A stretch of DNA of 14,430 bases. It comes from Acanthamoeba sp. SK_2022b (Eukaryota; Discosea; Longamoebia; Acanthamoebidae). The notes beneath the pieces are model-generated. The model was given only the letters and a program-made list of their open reading frames with translations. It was not told the origin of the DNA and ran no database searches. The stretch is taken from assembly GCA_027943245.1 (NCBI GenBank), contig JANDJZ010000983.1, forward strand, positions 1-14,430, written 5' to 3'. Shown piece after piece: positions 1-8,724 of this stretch; the stretch's first letter is position 1; every line of letters starts with the position of its first letter. The position numbers were made by a program, and so were the translations under genes.

Positions 1-292
1 TGTCGATGAGGAAGAGGGCAGTGACGAGGTAGAGGTTTTGGGTGTAGTAGAGGAGTATTACGAGGCTCGACTCAACCACCAAGTAGGTGAGGGCGGCCGA
101 GCGCAGGAAGGTGAAGAAGGGTCCGTCGTAGAAGAGCGCCGACAGCACGAGAAAGGCGTTGTAGAGGATGAAGAGCAGGATCGTGCATAGCAGCACGGCA
201 CACTTGCGTCGCTCTTCCTTGTCCTTTGACACGAAGAAGGAGCCGAAGAGGTACGGCAGGCCTTCGTAGATCTTCTCGGGCAGCGCCGCCAT
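1..292 (-). CDS. N-terminal fragment of a multi-pass membrane protein (partial, unrecognised)
   Basis: On the minus strand an ATG at 292-290 opens a frame that stays free of stops for 97 codons to the window edge, so the gene continues outside. The product begins MAALPEKIYEGLPYLFGSFF, followed by a short charged stretch (KDKEERRK). Two long hydrophobic segments follow, around residues 30-50 (CAVLLCTILLFILYNAFLVL) and 62-83 (near AALTYLVVESSLVILLYY), and a third starts before the edge (LYLVTALFLID). This looks like a polytopic protein with a short cytoplasmic N-terminus. GC-rich third positions match the other genes here. I do not recognise a family. Multi-helix sensor regions of histidine kinases or cyclases in amoebae can look like this, but nothing here shows a catalytic domain. 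It is transcribed divergently from the RING-CH gene. Confidence 0.6.
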   Translation of the reverse strand, partial: MAALPEKIYEGLPYLFGSFFVSKDKEERRKCAVLLCTILLFILYNAFLVLSALFYDGPFFTFLRSAALTYLVVESSLVILLYYTQNLYLVTALFLID

Positions 293-1671
293 TCAATCTA
301 TCGACTTTAATCCTTCTGCGATTTCTCGATTTAGTGGAGTTGGGTGACGCGCAGACTGGCTCCCACAAGGGATCACGTAAGCCCTGTGTCTTCCTTTACC
401 CGCTTTCTAATCTGAAACTTAATCTTGCTTCTGGCCGGCTGTGTGCCCGCGCGGTTGTTGGTTGTACTGGCGGGGCAATCGTCCACGTCACGTAGTAGTC
501 TACTCGCGCGCCTGTGCGGTTCTAGGTGAAGTGGTAGTTGAGGCCTTAGGGCTAATGCTGAAACCGAAGCCAGACAAGCGGAAGCCTTAGGTGTTGTTTG
601 TGCTCCTCGTGTGAGTAGCCGATGATGAACTCGTGTGGCATGGCCAAGTGCGAGATCTGGACAGCTCCGAGGTGCTGGGGAGCCACTTGCGTTTCGCCTC
701 AAGCCTGAGTGAAAGGCCGCGGAGCCTTCCGTCTTGTTACATCCTCTCCATAGGTGACCTATGGCATAGGTGCAGTGCAGCAGCCAAGACCTCCGGTCAG
801 GGCACGACCTTCTGCAGAACCCAGTGGCTAAATGCTCATTGGCCAGTTTTTTATCGGTCCAGCGTCTTCTCAGGAACGCCCGAGTCTGCAACCTCTTCTC
901 GTTCTTCCTGTAAGGCACGTAACCCGATCAAGGTCCTGCAGCCTTCTCTTGCTGCCGTACCGCAGGATGAGGAAGTGTGGCGGCAGCTGATCTGTGTTCC
1001 CTCATCCTGCAACTGTTGCCGTTGCTTGCAATAAAATCTCCCTTCTCCTTTTGAGCGACCCAGCTAGCAGGAAAGCACGTCTGCAAGTGAGTAAGCACAT
1101 TTTGTTCAAAGATTATTTTCAGGATTTAGTGCAGAAATTTTCAGCTTTAAGTCAGCAGTGGTGATTGATGCAAAACCAACAGGCTATCAAGATCAAGAAG
1201 GCCTTTTGGTGATGACCGCACTGACACAGATTTTGTGGAAAAGGTGCTGCAGGACTTCCTATGTCTCCTCCTGCCAACCTCTACCTTGTCCTCTCACTGG
1301 ATGAACTGTGGGCCAAAATTGATGAAGTTATGGAACAAAAGGGCAGGAGCAGGGGCTCTCACCAGTTAGCTAGATATAACTGAGAAGGAAGAAGAAAAAA
1401 ACTGAGGATGATTGGCCGAACCGCTATTTCTTTTATTTTCCTTGACCACAAAGATTACGCAAGGAAAACAGAGTGTCAGATTTCTGTGGAGCACATCAAA
1501 ACAACTAAAGAAAAGGGATTGAGGACGCACGCCTGGGCCGGTGTTCTTCTCTTCACCATCGCACCCAGCCACAGAATGGCCGAGCCAGGTGCATTTTTCC
1601 ACCATTGACGAGGTCTCGATTTTCCTGCTGCTAACATGCAAGTGCAGAACTAAGTCTGCACGTTCCTTCAG
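293..1671. other. Intergenic / probable 5' region of the RING-CH gene, no convincing gene
   Basis: About 1.4 kb between divergent genes. Overlapping open frames on both strands (373-918 minus, 633-1034 plus) have no recognisable motifs, mixed codon use and mutually exclusive layouts, so I do not call them. A 40-codon frame starts at ATG 1261 and ends at 1383; its neighbourhood (1190-1380) looks faintly protein-like in two frames but matches nothing I know. The RING-CH frame downstream has no in-frame ATG after the stop at 1632-1634. One or more upstream exons of that gene therefore most likely lie in this stretch. A CTAAC branch-point-like string at 1631-1635 is followed by acceptors ending at 1671 and 1697. 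Confidence 0.55.
962..1035 (+). terminator. Possible transcript 3' end: hairpin followed by AATAAA
   Basis: GCAGGATGAGG at 962-972 is the exact reverse complement of CCTCATCCTGC at 1000-1010, giving an 11-bp stem with a 27-base loop. AATAAA follows at 1030-1035. This could mark the 3' end of an unannotated transcript from 300-1035, or it may be coincidence. No coding gene upstream supports it. Confidence 0.25.
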
Positions 1672-1697
1672 AACCTGAGGCGCCTGCTTTTAAACAG

Positions 1698-2371
1698 GCC
1701 GAAGATGAGGATGAAGAGGTGGAGCGATGCTGCCGAATCTGTCGTGGCACAGAGGAGGAGGAGGCGGTTGAGGGTGATGAGCCTCCCGAATCTCTCGGCA
1801 AACTCATTCGTCCGTGTGCTTGCAAGGGCTCACTTCTCTACGTGCACGAGGTAAATTACCTCATTCCTGGCTCATCTGCAGATGAATTCTTATTTATTTA
1901 TTATATTAATTCTTTCTATTTTTTAATCTGGTTTTTTGTTTTCTCTAGAAATGTCAAGAGATGTGGATCAAGACGTACATCCGACGAAGCGACAAGAAGC
2001 CAGCTTGTGAAGTTTGCGGGCAGCAGTTCCGCATCTCCTTCACGCAACCACACAAGGGCCTCGTCGGCTTCCTCTTCTCCTCGCAGTCGCCACCGCTCGT
2101 CCACTCCATCTACCTCGTACACGCACCTCCTCCTTGCTTCTGCTCCTCTTTGGCTTTTTCGATTGCTGCTGCATCTCACCGCGCCCACGCCTTCGCCGCC
2201 TCGGCGCGCTGCAGTCGCTGCTCTACATCGGGCTCTACTGTCTGTTCCTGTTTGCTGGGGAGCACCACACGAAGCTGGCCGCCTTCTGTGCGATGGTGGC
2301 CGTAGGCGTGGGCGCCAGTGCCGCCCTCTTCTACCTCATCGCCGTCAGGTACATCTCTCCCTCTCCTCCAC

Positions 2372-2414
<43 letters not shown>

Positions 2415-2986
2415 TGTCTGCGCTGCGCAGGGAGGTGGACAAGCAGGTTCTGGTCTACTACATCGTCCCCACGTTCGTGTTTGCGATCATCATCTTCTCG
2501 CAGTTCATGGGCTACGCCAGCCTGTACTACAAGTGGCTCAACTTCCCCGGCATGTCCGCAGCGGAGGTGGACCCCCTCCCCCACCACTGCCACCACCACC
2601 ACCACCACGTTTCGCTGCTTCTAGGCCTTTACTCGACTCACGTTGATCATGTCCCGAGTATACAGGATCCCGAGTACAAGGCCTACTTGGAGCAGATGAC
2701 GTGGCAGAGCTCCGTGGGCGTGCTGCTCGAGGGCGTGTCGTCGACCTCCATCGTCATCAATCTCGCCGTCATCTTGTGCATGTCCTCCGTGCGGCTCTAC
2801 AGCTTCGTGGGCCACCTCCGCCGGTAAAACATTTCATTTGTTATTTTTTTTAACATTTTTTATTACCATTTTTTTATTATGCGCAATTTGTTCACCATTC
2901 GGTGTGGCATCAGGAATCGAGGCAGCCTCGCCAACGTGTGGATGACCGCGCCCGACTCGACCAGAGCGACGATCCTTGGTAACTGA

Positions 2987-3030
<44 letters not shown>

Positions 3031-5597
3031 CTAACATATATGTGTATACGTTGTCAGCTGCTCTGCAAATATGTATATTCGTTTGGTTCTACGCCTGCGG
3101 GCCCACGGGCAAGGGCGTGGTGGTCCTGTTCTACGTCGCCTTCGTCGCCGCCGTCAACTGGCTGCTGCGCTCCGACTTATCCCAGGCACGCGACCCGACC
3201 TTTGTCCACGCGCTCATGCTTGGTTGCTGACCTCCCCGCGTGTCGACATGTCGACAGAATGTCGAGACGGGCCTGTGCCGGCTGGCGATGCTGATGGGCT
3301 ACGGGTTCGTGGCCACGATGCTGATGGGCATCGGCATCATGCACTACCTCACGCAGATGATCGGCGCCGATGTCGCCGACGACGTCGGTGGCACCGACGG
3401 CTTGGACGACGGCCTGGCCCCCGTCGATGACGTCCCGGCGACGGGCGGCGACGACTCTGCTCTGGCCGAGCCCGGCGCGGAGTTCCCGCTCTCCCTTCAC
3501 CCCACGCGGCTGTCGCAAAAGATGGCCAACAGGTTCATCCATTTCTTCTTCGACAAGCTCGCCCGCAACGATCACTTCGAATACTGGAACCAGGTAGCTA
3601 CGCGTTTATATTTTTTTTTATTTTTTTTATTTTATTTTGTATATTTATATTTATTTATTTATTTTCCAAGTTTTAATGTTTTGTTTTGTTTTGTTGCTGA
3701 CGTAGACGGGGGGGGGCAGGTTTACTACGTGTCGTTCTTCCTGTTCCAAACGCTGAGCGTCTTCGCAGTGGGCATCTGGGTGCACGTTCGCGCAGTCCTG
3801 GAGCACTTCAAGGACTGGCAGGGCCTCCGCCGGCAGCAGCAGCTCATTCTGCTCCGCGATGAGGTGAGGCGCTACCCCCCCCCCAATCTCCTCCGCTCCA
3901 CTCCTCAACCGTTGCTTTGTCTTTGTTCGTGCGCGCGCGAGCGCAAGCTCGACTGACTCGATGCGTGCGCGCAGCTGCTGGCCAAGCTGAACGGCATGCA
4001 GGCTCGCCACCGCTCCATGCTCGAATCGGTCCGGCACAACCTGCCCGACGCCGACGCCGACGCCGACGCGGCGAACGGAGTCGGGGCTCCGCGTGGCGGC
4101 GAGGCCCCGCTCGGCGACGTGAACGCTCACCTGCGGCGAAGGCAGCAGCTCGACCGGGGCCAGGACGACCTCGTCACGCGCGAGACCGAGTCGACCATGC
4201 GACGCGTGCGATCGGGCCTGGGCCGCGCCCACGACCACGACCACGAAAACCACGAACATCACGACCACGAAAACCACGACCACGACGCCCACGGCGAGGA
4301 CGACAGCGAGTTGTACGGGGCCGACGAGGCCGCAGAGGAGAAGGGCAAGGAGAAGGTCGCGGCAGAGGAGGAGAACGCCGACCAAGAGGCGGCCGAGCGT
4401 CGGGAGGAGGAGGCCGACGCACCGGTGCACGCCGCGCTCGACGATGGCGACGGCGACGGCGACGACGACGCGAAGGAGGCGGCGGGCCCGCGCGAGGACA
4501 GCCTCGAGGGCCAGCTGCAGGCGGGCGCCCGCGAGTTCGTGGCGGGCGTGCGCAGCATCGACGACCTCGTGGCGCAGTACCTGCGCGAGCGAAGCACCGA
4601 GTCGCAGGCGGTCCTCTTCGCGCAGTACCTCCGCGCGCACCTGTCGCCCTTCACCGCGCCGGAGAAGGTGAGGATGGTCTACGCCACGCTGGCCTACCTC
4701 GTGCTCTTCAACTCGGTCTACTTCTCGCTGGTCGTGATCGACCAGGACGAGGTCAAGCGCGTGTGGCTCCGATACGTCATGGACTGCGTCGGCATGATCT
4801 CCATCCTCTTCTTCGTCCACTTCAACTACCTCACCGGCGCGCCCAACCTCCACCACCACAATAACAACAACAACCTCGGCGACGTCAACATCAACGGCAA
4901 TGTCGACATTAATGGCAATCGCAACGGCAACGCGGGGCGCAACTACGGGCTCCTGCTGATCGGCCACGCCGTGCTCTACTTTGTGGTCCTGTTCGTGTGG
5001 ATCGTGCTGCAGCCCGGCAGCTTCTTCGACCCCTCCCTGCGCCTGTCCCACGAAGACGCCGCCGATGGCGTCGACGTCTCCTCGCTCCTCGCCGACCCCC
5101 TGGGCGCCCGCGAGGTCCCCGAGACCACCGGCGACAGCCACGACGACAGCGTCGGCGGCGAGGAGCTGATCGACGCGCTGCTGCTGGAGCGGGCCGCCAG
5201 GGACCCCTACGCGCTGCACTCGCTTCGCCTCGTGTCGCTGCTCATGCTCCTCTCCATCGTCGAGTACGCCCTCATCGCGCTGGGCCTCACCGCGCGTCGG
5301 CTGGTGGGCATCTACCGCATCTGGCTCAACACGGGCACGGGCCACTTCGTGGTCCACGACATCGCCGAGCCCGACGATGGCGGCGACAACGACAACAGCA
5401 GCGGCCACCCGCCACGGCAGGCGGCGTCGGCGCCTCGACCACCACAGCCTCGTCAGCGAGGCGAGGCGGGCGAGGAAGCGGAGGAGGAGGAGGAGGTGGG
5501 CGGCCGAGAGGCTGACGACCATCACGACGACGGGGAAGACGGGGAGCAAGAGGAGACGCGACAGCTGCGAAGGAGGAGGATTGCTCAGGTCGAGTAG
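1698..5597 (+). CDS. Polytopic RING-CH (MARCH-type) E3 ubiquitin ligase, 5' exon not identified
   Basis: Proposed exons: 1698-1850 (or from 1672), 1949-2116, 2215-2348, 2431-2566, 2666-2823, 2914-2978, 3058-3185, 3258-3593, 3720-3863 and 3975-5597. All junctions are in phase, giving about 1,014 residues plus an unseen N-terminus. The first two exons form a C4HC3 RINGv finger: C-x2-C in CCRIC, C-x-C in IRPCACKG, H in YVHE, then after the intron C in KCQEMW and C-x2-C in ACEVC. RINGv domains recruit E2 enzymes to ubiquitinate membrane proteins. About ten hydrophobic segments follow, for example LFAGEHH...ALFYLIAV, YYIVPTFVFAIIIFSQF, VVVLFYVAFVAAVNWLL, FFLFQTLSVFAVGIWV, LAYLVLFNSVYFSLVVI and LVSLLMLLSIVEYALIAL. 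An N-terminal RINGv with many helices resembles Doa10/MARCH6 of the ER, but I do not see that family's central membrane domain, so orthology is not claimed. The loop at about 4040-4500 is highly acidic and His-rich, and the tail (5380-5597) is charged and disordered. The 3186 donor would be GC-AG; a GT donor at 3204 is the alternative. Confidence 0.85.
2362..2414 (+). repeat. (CT)n-(CA)n compound microsatellite in a RING-CH intron
   Basis: A CT tract (about 2372-2391) runs directly into a CA tract (about 2392-2414). It lies inside the intron 2349-2430, shortly after the 5' splice site and before the acceptor at 2429-2430. Confidence 0.9.
2987..3027 (+). repeat. (CA)n microsatellite in a RING-CH intron
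   Basis: About 20 CA units begin 8 bases after the donor at 2979 and occupy half of the 79-base intron 2979-3057. A CTAAC branch-like string (3031-3035) follows. Confidence 0.93.
3241..3256. repeat. Tandem pair of the palindrome TGTCGACA
   Basis: TGTCGACA is its own reverse complement and occurs twice head to tail. The 16 bases end one base before the end of the intron, and the acceptor AG is 3256-3257. Confidence 0.85.
4229..4293 (+). repeat. His/Asp/Glu-rich coding repeat in the RING-CH ligase
   Basis: Units based on CACGAC and CACGAAAAC encode a stretch of alternating His with Asp, Glu and Asn (HDHDHENHEHHDHENHDHD). It lies in the large exon, between membrane segments. A (GCCGAC)n run encoding DADADADA lies upstream at about 4046-4070. 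A later Asn/Gly-rich run (about 4852-4940) includes five Asn in a row and several NGN units. Such tracts suggest a disordered loop that could bind metal ions; no function is shown. Confidence 0.85.
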
Positions 5598-5734
5598 AGC
5601 CAGCACGCGCGCGAGCGGGGAACGACGCCACACACGACCACCTCCCCCTTTTTTTGACAAACGCGTTCTGTACATACCCCTCGCGCGCCTGCTGGTTGTA
5701 AGGAATAGGATATTTTTTCGAAAATCAATTAATT

Positions 5735-5747
5735 GTTGCTTGGTAAC
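5735..5747. promoter_or_regulatory. RFX X-box-like site upstream of the MORN gene
   Basis: GTTGCTTGGTAAC has the imperfect inverted half-sites GTTGCT and GGTAAC separated by one base. It resembles the X-box bound by RFX factors (GTNRCC, spacer of 0-3, RGYAAC) with one mismatch in the first half-site. It sits 72 bases before the MORN ATG, next to a perfect CAATTAATTG palindrome at 5727-5736. The match is by eye; binding is not shown. Confidence 0.35.
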
Positions 5748-5818
5748 GCCAAAAAAGGAAAGTAGAGACAGACGACAAGCGAGGAAGGAGAAGCACACCT
5801 AGGCCCACTAACCCGAAG

Positions 5819-8352
5819 ATGGAGAAAACGGAGACCAACAACTGCACCTACGTGGGACAGGTGAAGGGCGGTCGAAGGGAGGGCACCGGCGTGGTGGTGT
5901 GCAACACGGGGCTGCGGTACGAGGGCGGCTTCAAAAACAATCAGATCGAAGGCGCGGGCGTGTTCGATCTGCCTCAGGCTGGGGGTCGATGGCGGGGGAC
6001 CCTCCACCGAGGCGTTCCTCAAGGGGCCTCTACATTCACACTACCAGACGGCACCACTTTTACAGGTGCCTTGATCGTTTTTTTTATGTATATTTTCTCT
6101 ATTTATGATTATCATTTTGATCACGATCAGAATTGAATGATATAGAATAATAATTAAAAGATAAATTAACAAAAAATGCTCAAATTTTGGATTCATTATT
6201 ATTTGTAGGAGAGTTTCGTGATGGCAAGCTGGAGGGCACAGCCAAGATAGCCTTTGCGGATGGCCGGGTGGTGGAACTCCGCTACGCCAACAACCGCAAC
6301 CCATCCGTTCGCTTCGTGACCTCACAAGGTGCTCGCCGACAGGCTCCGTCAGCTCGGGCATGGCTCATACTGGGGTGTGTGGTTCTCTCAGGCAATTTTT
6401 ACGAGGGGACGCGAGACATGACCAAGGAGAAACCATCTCTGGAGGCCATGAAGAGTCACCTTGCCAGCCTGAAGGAGAAGCGCAGAGCGGTAGACACTCT
6501 GCCCTGCCGTGAGTTATAGGGCAAAGACCTTATCGTTCTTCTTCTTCTTTTGTCAGGACGAAGAAGCTACCACCACACCGGCCGGAACTTCACGAGAGGA
6601 GAAGGAGAAGGATCCTTGTTGGCGACTAGTCACGTTCAGCTCATTCACTTCGAAGGTAAGCGAGTCATCTGCTCTGGGACCGCTGCTTGCGTTTCGTCTT
6701 CTTCTGCTGTCCTTGGGGCGAGTTGCAATGGAACTGCGGATGCTTACCGTTGGCGATGGACAGGAGGGCGACGTGTATCGGGGCGAGTTCAAGGCGGGAA
6801 GGAGGCACGGCCAGGGGGAGATCCGGTATGCGAATGGCCGCCGATACGTGGGCTCCTTCAAGAAGGGACGCAAGCACGGGCGAGGCACCTACACGCTTGC
6901 CGACGGCAGCCAGTACGAAGGCTACTTCGAGAAGGGTATATCGCCACTCTCACCATTGTGGTCGGAGAGATCTGCCTTGGCTGGGCTGACCTCCTCGGGT
7001 CGGCAGGCAAGAGGCATGGGAGGGGCCGTTACATATCTGCAGACGGCACCAAGTACGAGGGTGATTTTGTCGAGGGCAAAAAGCACGGATACGGTGTCTA
7101 CACGTTTCCAGACGGCAGCGTCTATCAGGTAGACTACGTTTAACATGACAACCATGATAGGCCATGGGCTCTGTTAGTTTTTGTATTTTTTTAACACTTT
7201 GTTTCAGGGCGATTTCTTCAACGACAACTTCAAGGGCAAGGGACGATACACCTATCCCGATGGCGAGTGCTACGAGGGCTACTTTGCCAACGACATGTTC
7301 CACGGCTACGGCGAGTACACGTTTGCGGTTGGCGACGTTTACAAGGGCCAGTACCGGAACGACAAGATGCATGGGCAGGGCACCTACACATACAAGGGTT
7401 CGTCATCACATGACCGAAGGGGCTCTCCCGCCTCCAATATTCTCACACCAACTTGGTCGTGTCAGATGAGCGAAAGTACGTGGGCAAGTTCGCCGACGGT
7501 CACTTTTGCGGGCATGGCGTCTATTCCTACCCCAACGGCAGCTTCTACGAGGGTACAGCAGTGATGCTTGTAGTTGTGCGGAGCTCGTAAGAGGTATCAC
7601 TCACTTATGCGCGCGCAGGTCCATTCCTAAACGACCAGAAGAACGGCCAAGGCGTGTTCACAGACTACAACGGCCACAAGTACCAGGAGATGTGGAAGAT
7701 GGGCTCGCGGGTGAGCAGGACACCCATAGTTCCAGATGCCGGCGGCGACGAGGACGCGGGCTCTGCCGGAGGTCTCACGTCGTCCACGGCGTCGGTTGGA
7801 TCCAGCTCCGGCGACGAGGCAGAGTCTCGCGTTAAGCGGTCATCAGCCTCTCTGTCGTCATCGCCAAACAACAGCCTGCTGAGCGACAACGTGACCAACG
7901 AGGAAGACGCGTGGGCGAATAGCCTTGCGGCAGACGCCGTAGTCTCCCTGGTGAACCAGCTGAGCGAAGACGGTGGAGGCGGTGGAGGCGAGGGCGGCAC
8001 CGTGATCGGCAGCACCATCGGCGTGTGGATTGGGAGTGGGATCGTGAGCTGCAGTCCCGAAGCCCGGAAGTCGCAGCCGACCAAACAGAAGCGCAAGCGG
8101 GGCAGCACCGTGTTCAGGCGCAAAGGGGACAAGGTGACTCCGGCGGCCACTTCGATCCTGCAACAGCTACGCGCGGCCGCTGTCACGGTCGAGTCATCAT
8201 CTTTCTCCACGCCGGCGCCCAGCCCCACTACGGTTTCGCCATCCATTTTGACAACCTCTGGAGGGGCCACACCAGAGCTCACGACAACAAGCGAGAAGGA
8301 CTTCTTGAAGAAGGGCGCAGGAGGCAAGCCAGAGACGAAAGTGCGAAGATGA
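5819..8352 (+). CDS. MORN-repeat protein with a disordered Ser/Thr/Gly-rich tail
   Basis: Nine exons: 5819-6065, 6209-6328, 6392-6508, 6557-6655, 6723-6935, 7007-7128, 7208-7397, 7466-7552 and 7619-8352. All phases join, giving 1,929 bases or 642 residues. The start is the first ATG of exon 1. I count 13 MORN units of about 23 residues with the pattern YxGxFxxGxxxGxGxYxxxDG. Four are near the N-terminus (YVGQVKGGRREGTG, YEGGFKNNQIEGAG, WRGTL..., FTGEFRDGKLEG). A degenerate linker without clean repeats follows (residues about 115-200). Nine good units come next, such as YVGSFKKGRKHGRGTY and YEGDFVEGKKHGYGVY. The last ~210 residues are low complexity with a (GGGGG)EGG run. MORN arrays bind membrane lipids or scaffold proteins and occur in PIP kinases, junctophilins and ciliary or cytokinesis proteins. 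No catalytic domain is visible, so the specific role is unknown. Exon 5 uses a GCGAG acceptor, the only one that keeps frame. Confidence 0.93.
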
Positions 8353-8724
8353 TGTGTGTCAGGTTCAAAGAAACGCGCCATTTCCTCCTCATTTCTTTAA
8401 GGAATTGATCCGCGGAGATCGCAGAGTGAAAAAGCGGGCGAACATCGTGTCATCCGACCTCATCGCCCTCTAGAGGTGTGTTCCCGCCAACCACGACCGC
8501 GCTTCCGTCAACTTGACGCAACATCTCCGAAGCGAAGCAACTTTACCACACCTGCGAACTGAATCAATCAAACTCGCGTGATTGATCTTTTCATTTTTCA
8601 TCGTGTGAATGCGACATCAATCCATGCTGCATTGATTTGCTAGGATCTCTCTCTTCGCTCTTCTTCGCTCTCGAGTTTCTCCCCTCGGATTCATCTTGAA
8701 CCTCGCCGGAATCAACGAGGTGAG
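8353..8724. other. Intergenic region between the MORN and lipase genes
   Basis: This 372-base gap must hold the 3' UTR of the MORN gene and the promoter and 5' UTR of the lipase. No AATAAA was seen. The clearest structure is the ATCAAT/ATTGAT cluster at 8563-8636, listed separately. A pyrimidine-rich stretch (8645-8685, CTCTCTCTTCGCTC) precedes the start codon. Confidence 0.7.
8563..8636. promoter_or_regulatory. ATCAAT/ATTGAT motif cluster with a perfect inverted repeat
   Basis: ATCAATCA (8563-8570) and TGATTGAT (8579-8586) form an 8-bp perfect inverted repeat around AACTCGCG. Further copies are ATCAAT at 8616-8621 and ATTGAT at 8631-8636, with one more (8772-8777) just inside the lipase coding region. 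The cluster lies 90-160 bases before the lipase ATG. ATCAATCA-type sites are bound by TALE/PBX-like homeodomains in other eukaryotes; that connection is inference. Confidence 0.4.

Noticed and set aside
373..1034. Overlapping open frames on both strands (181 and 133 codons)
   Set aside because: No recognisable domain, no splice or promoter context, and codon use unlike the real exons here.
2345..3037. Short frames encoding HTHTHT or VCVCVC runs
   Set aside because: These are translations of CA/CT microsatellites in introns; the same applies to 11104-11397.
4229..4293. Zinc transporter (ZIP or CDF) identity based on the His-rich run
   Set aside because: No transporter signature was seen in the membrane segments, and the same reading frame begins with a clear RINGv finger.
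4852..4940. Poly-Asn/NGN stretch as a sign of a Dictyostelium-like genome
   Set aside because: It is short and embedded in GC-rich codons; overall base composition does not fit an AT-rich dictyostelid.
3651..5798. A 715-codon open frame on the minus strand
   Set aside because: It lies opposite the large RING-CH exon, where GC-rich third positions suppress stops in the antisense frame. Its protein is Val/Asp/Arg-rich low complexity with no motif. The plus strand has zinc-finger, splice and membrane-segment evidence.
5819..8352. Frameshifted pseudogene reading of the MORN region
   Set aside because: Each frame change coincides with a GT...AG intron of 48-143 bases that restores MORN repeats in phase, so the gene is intact.
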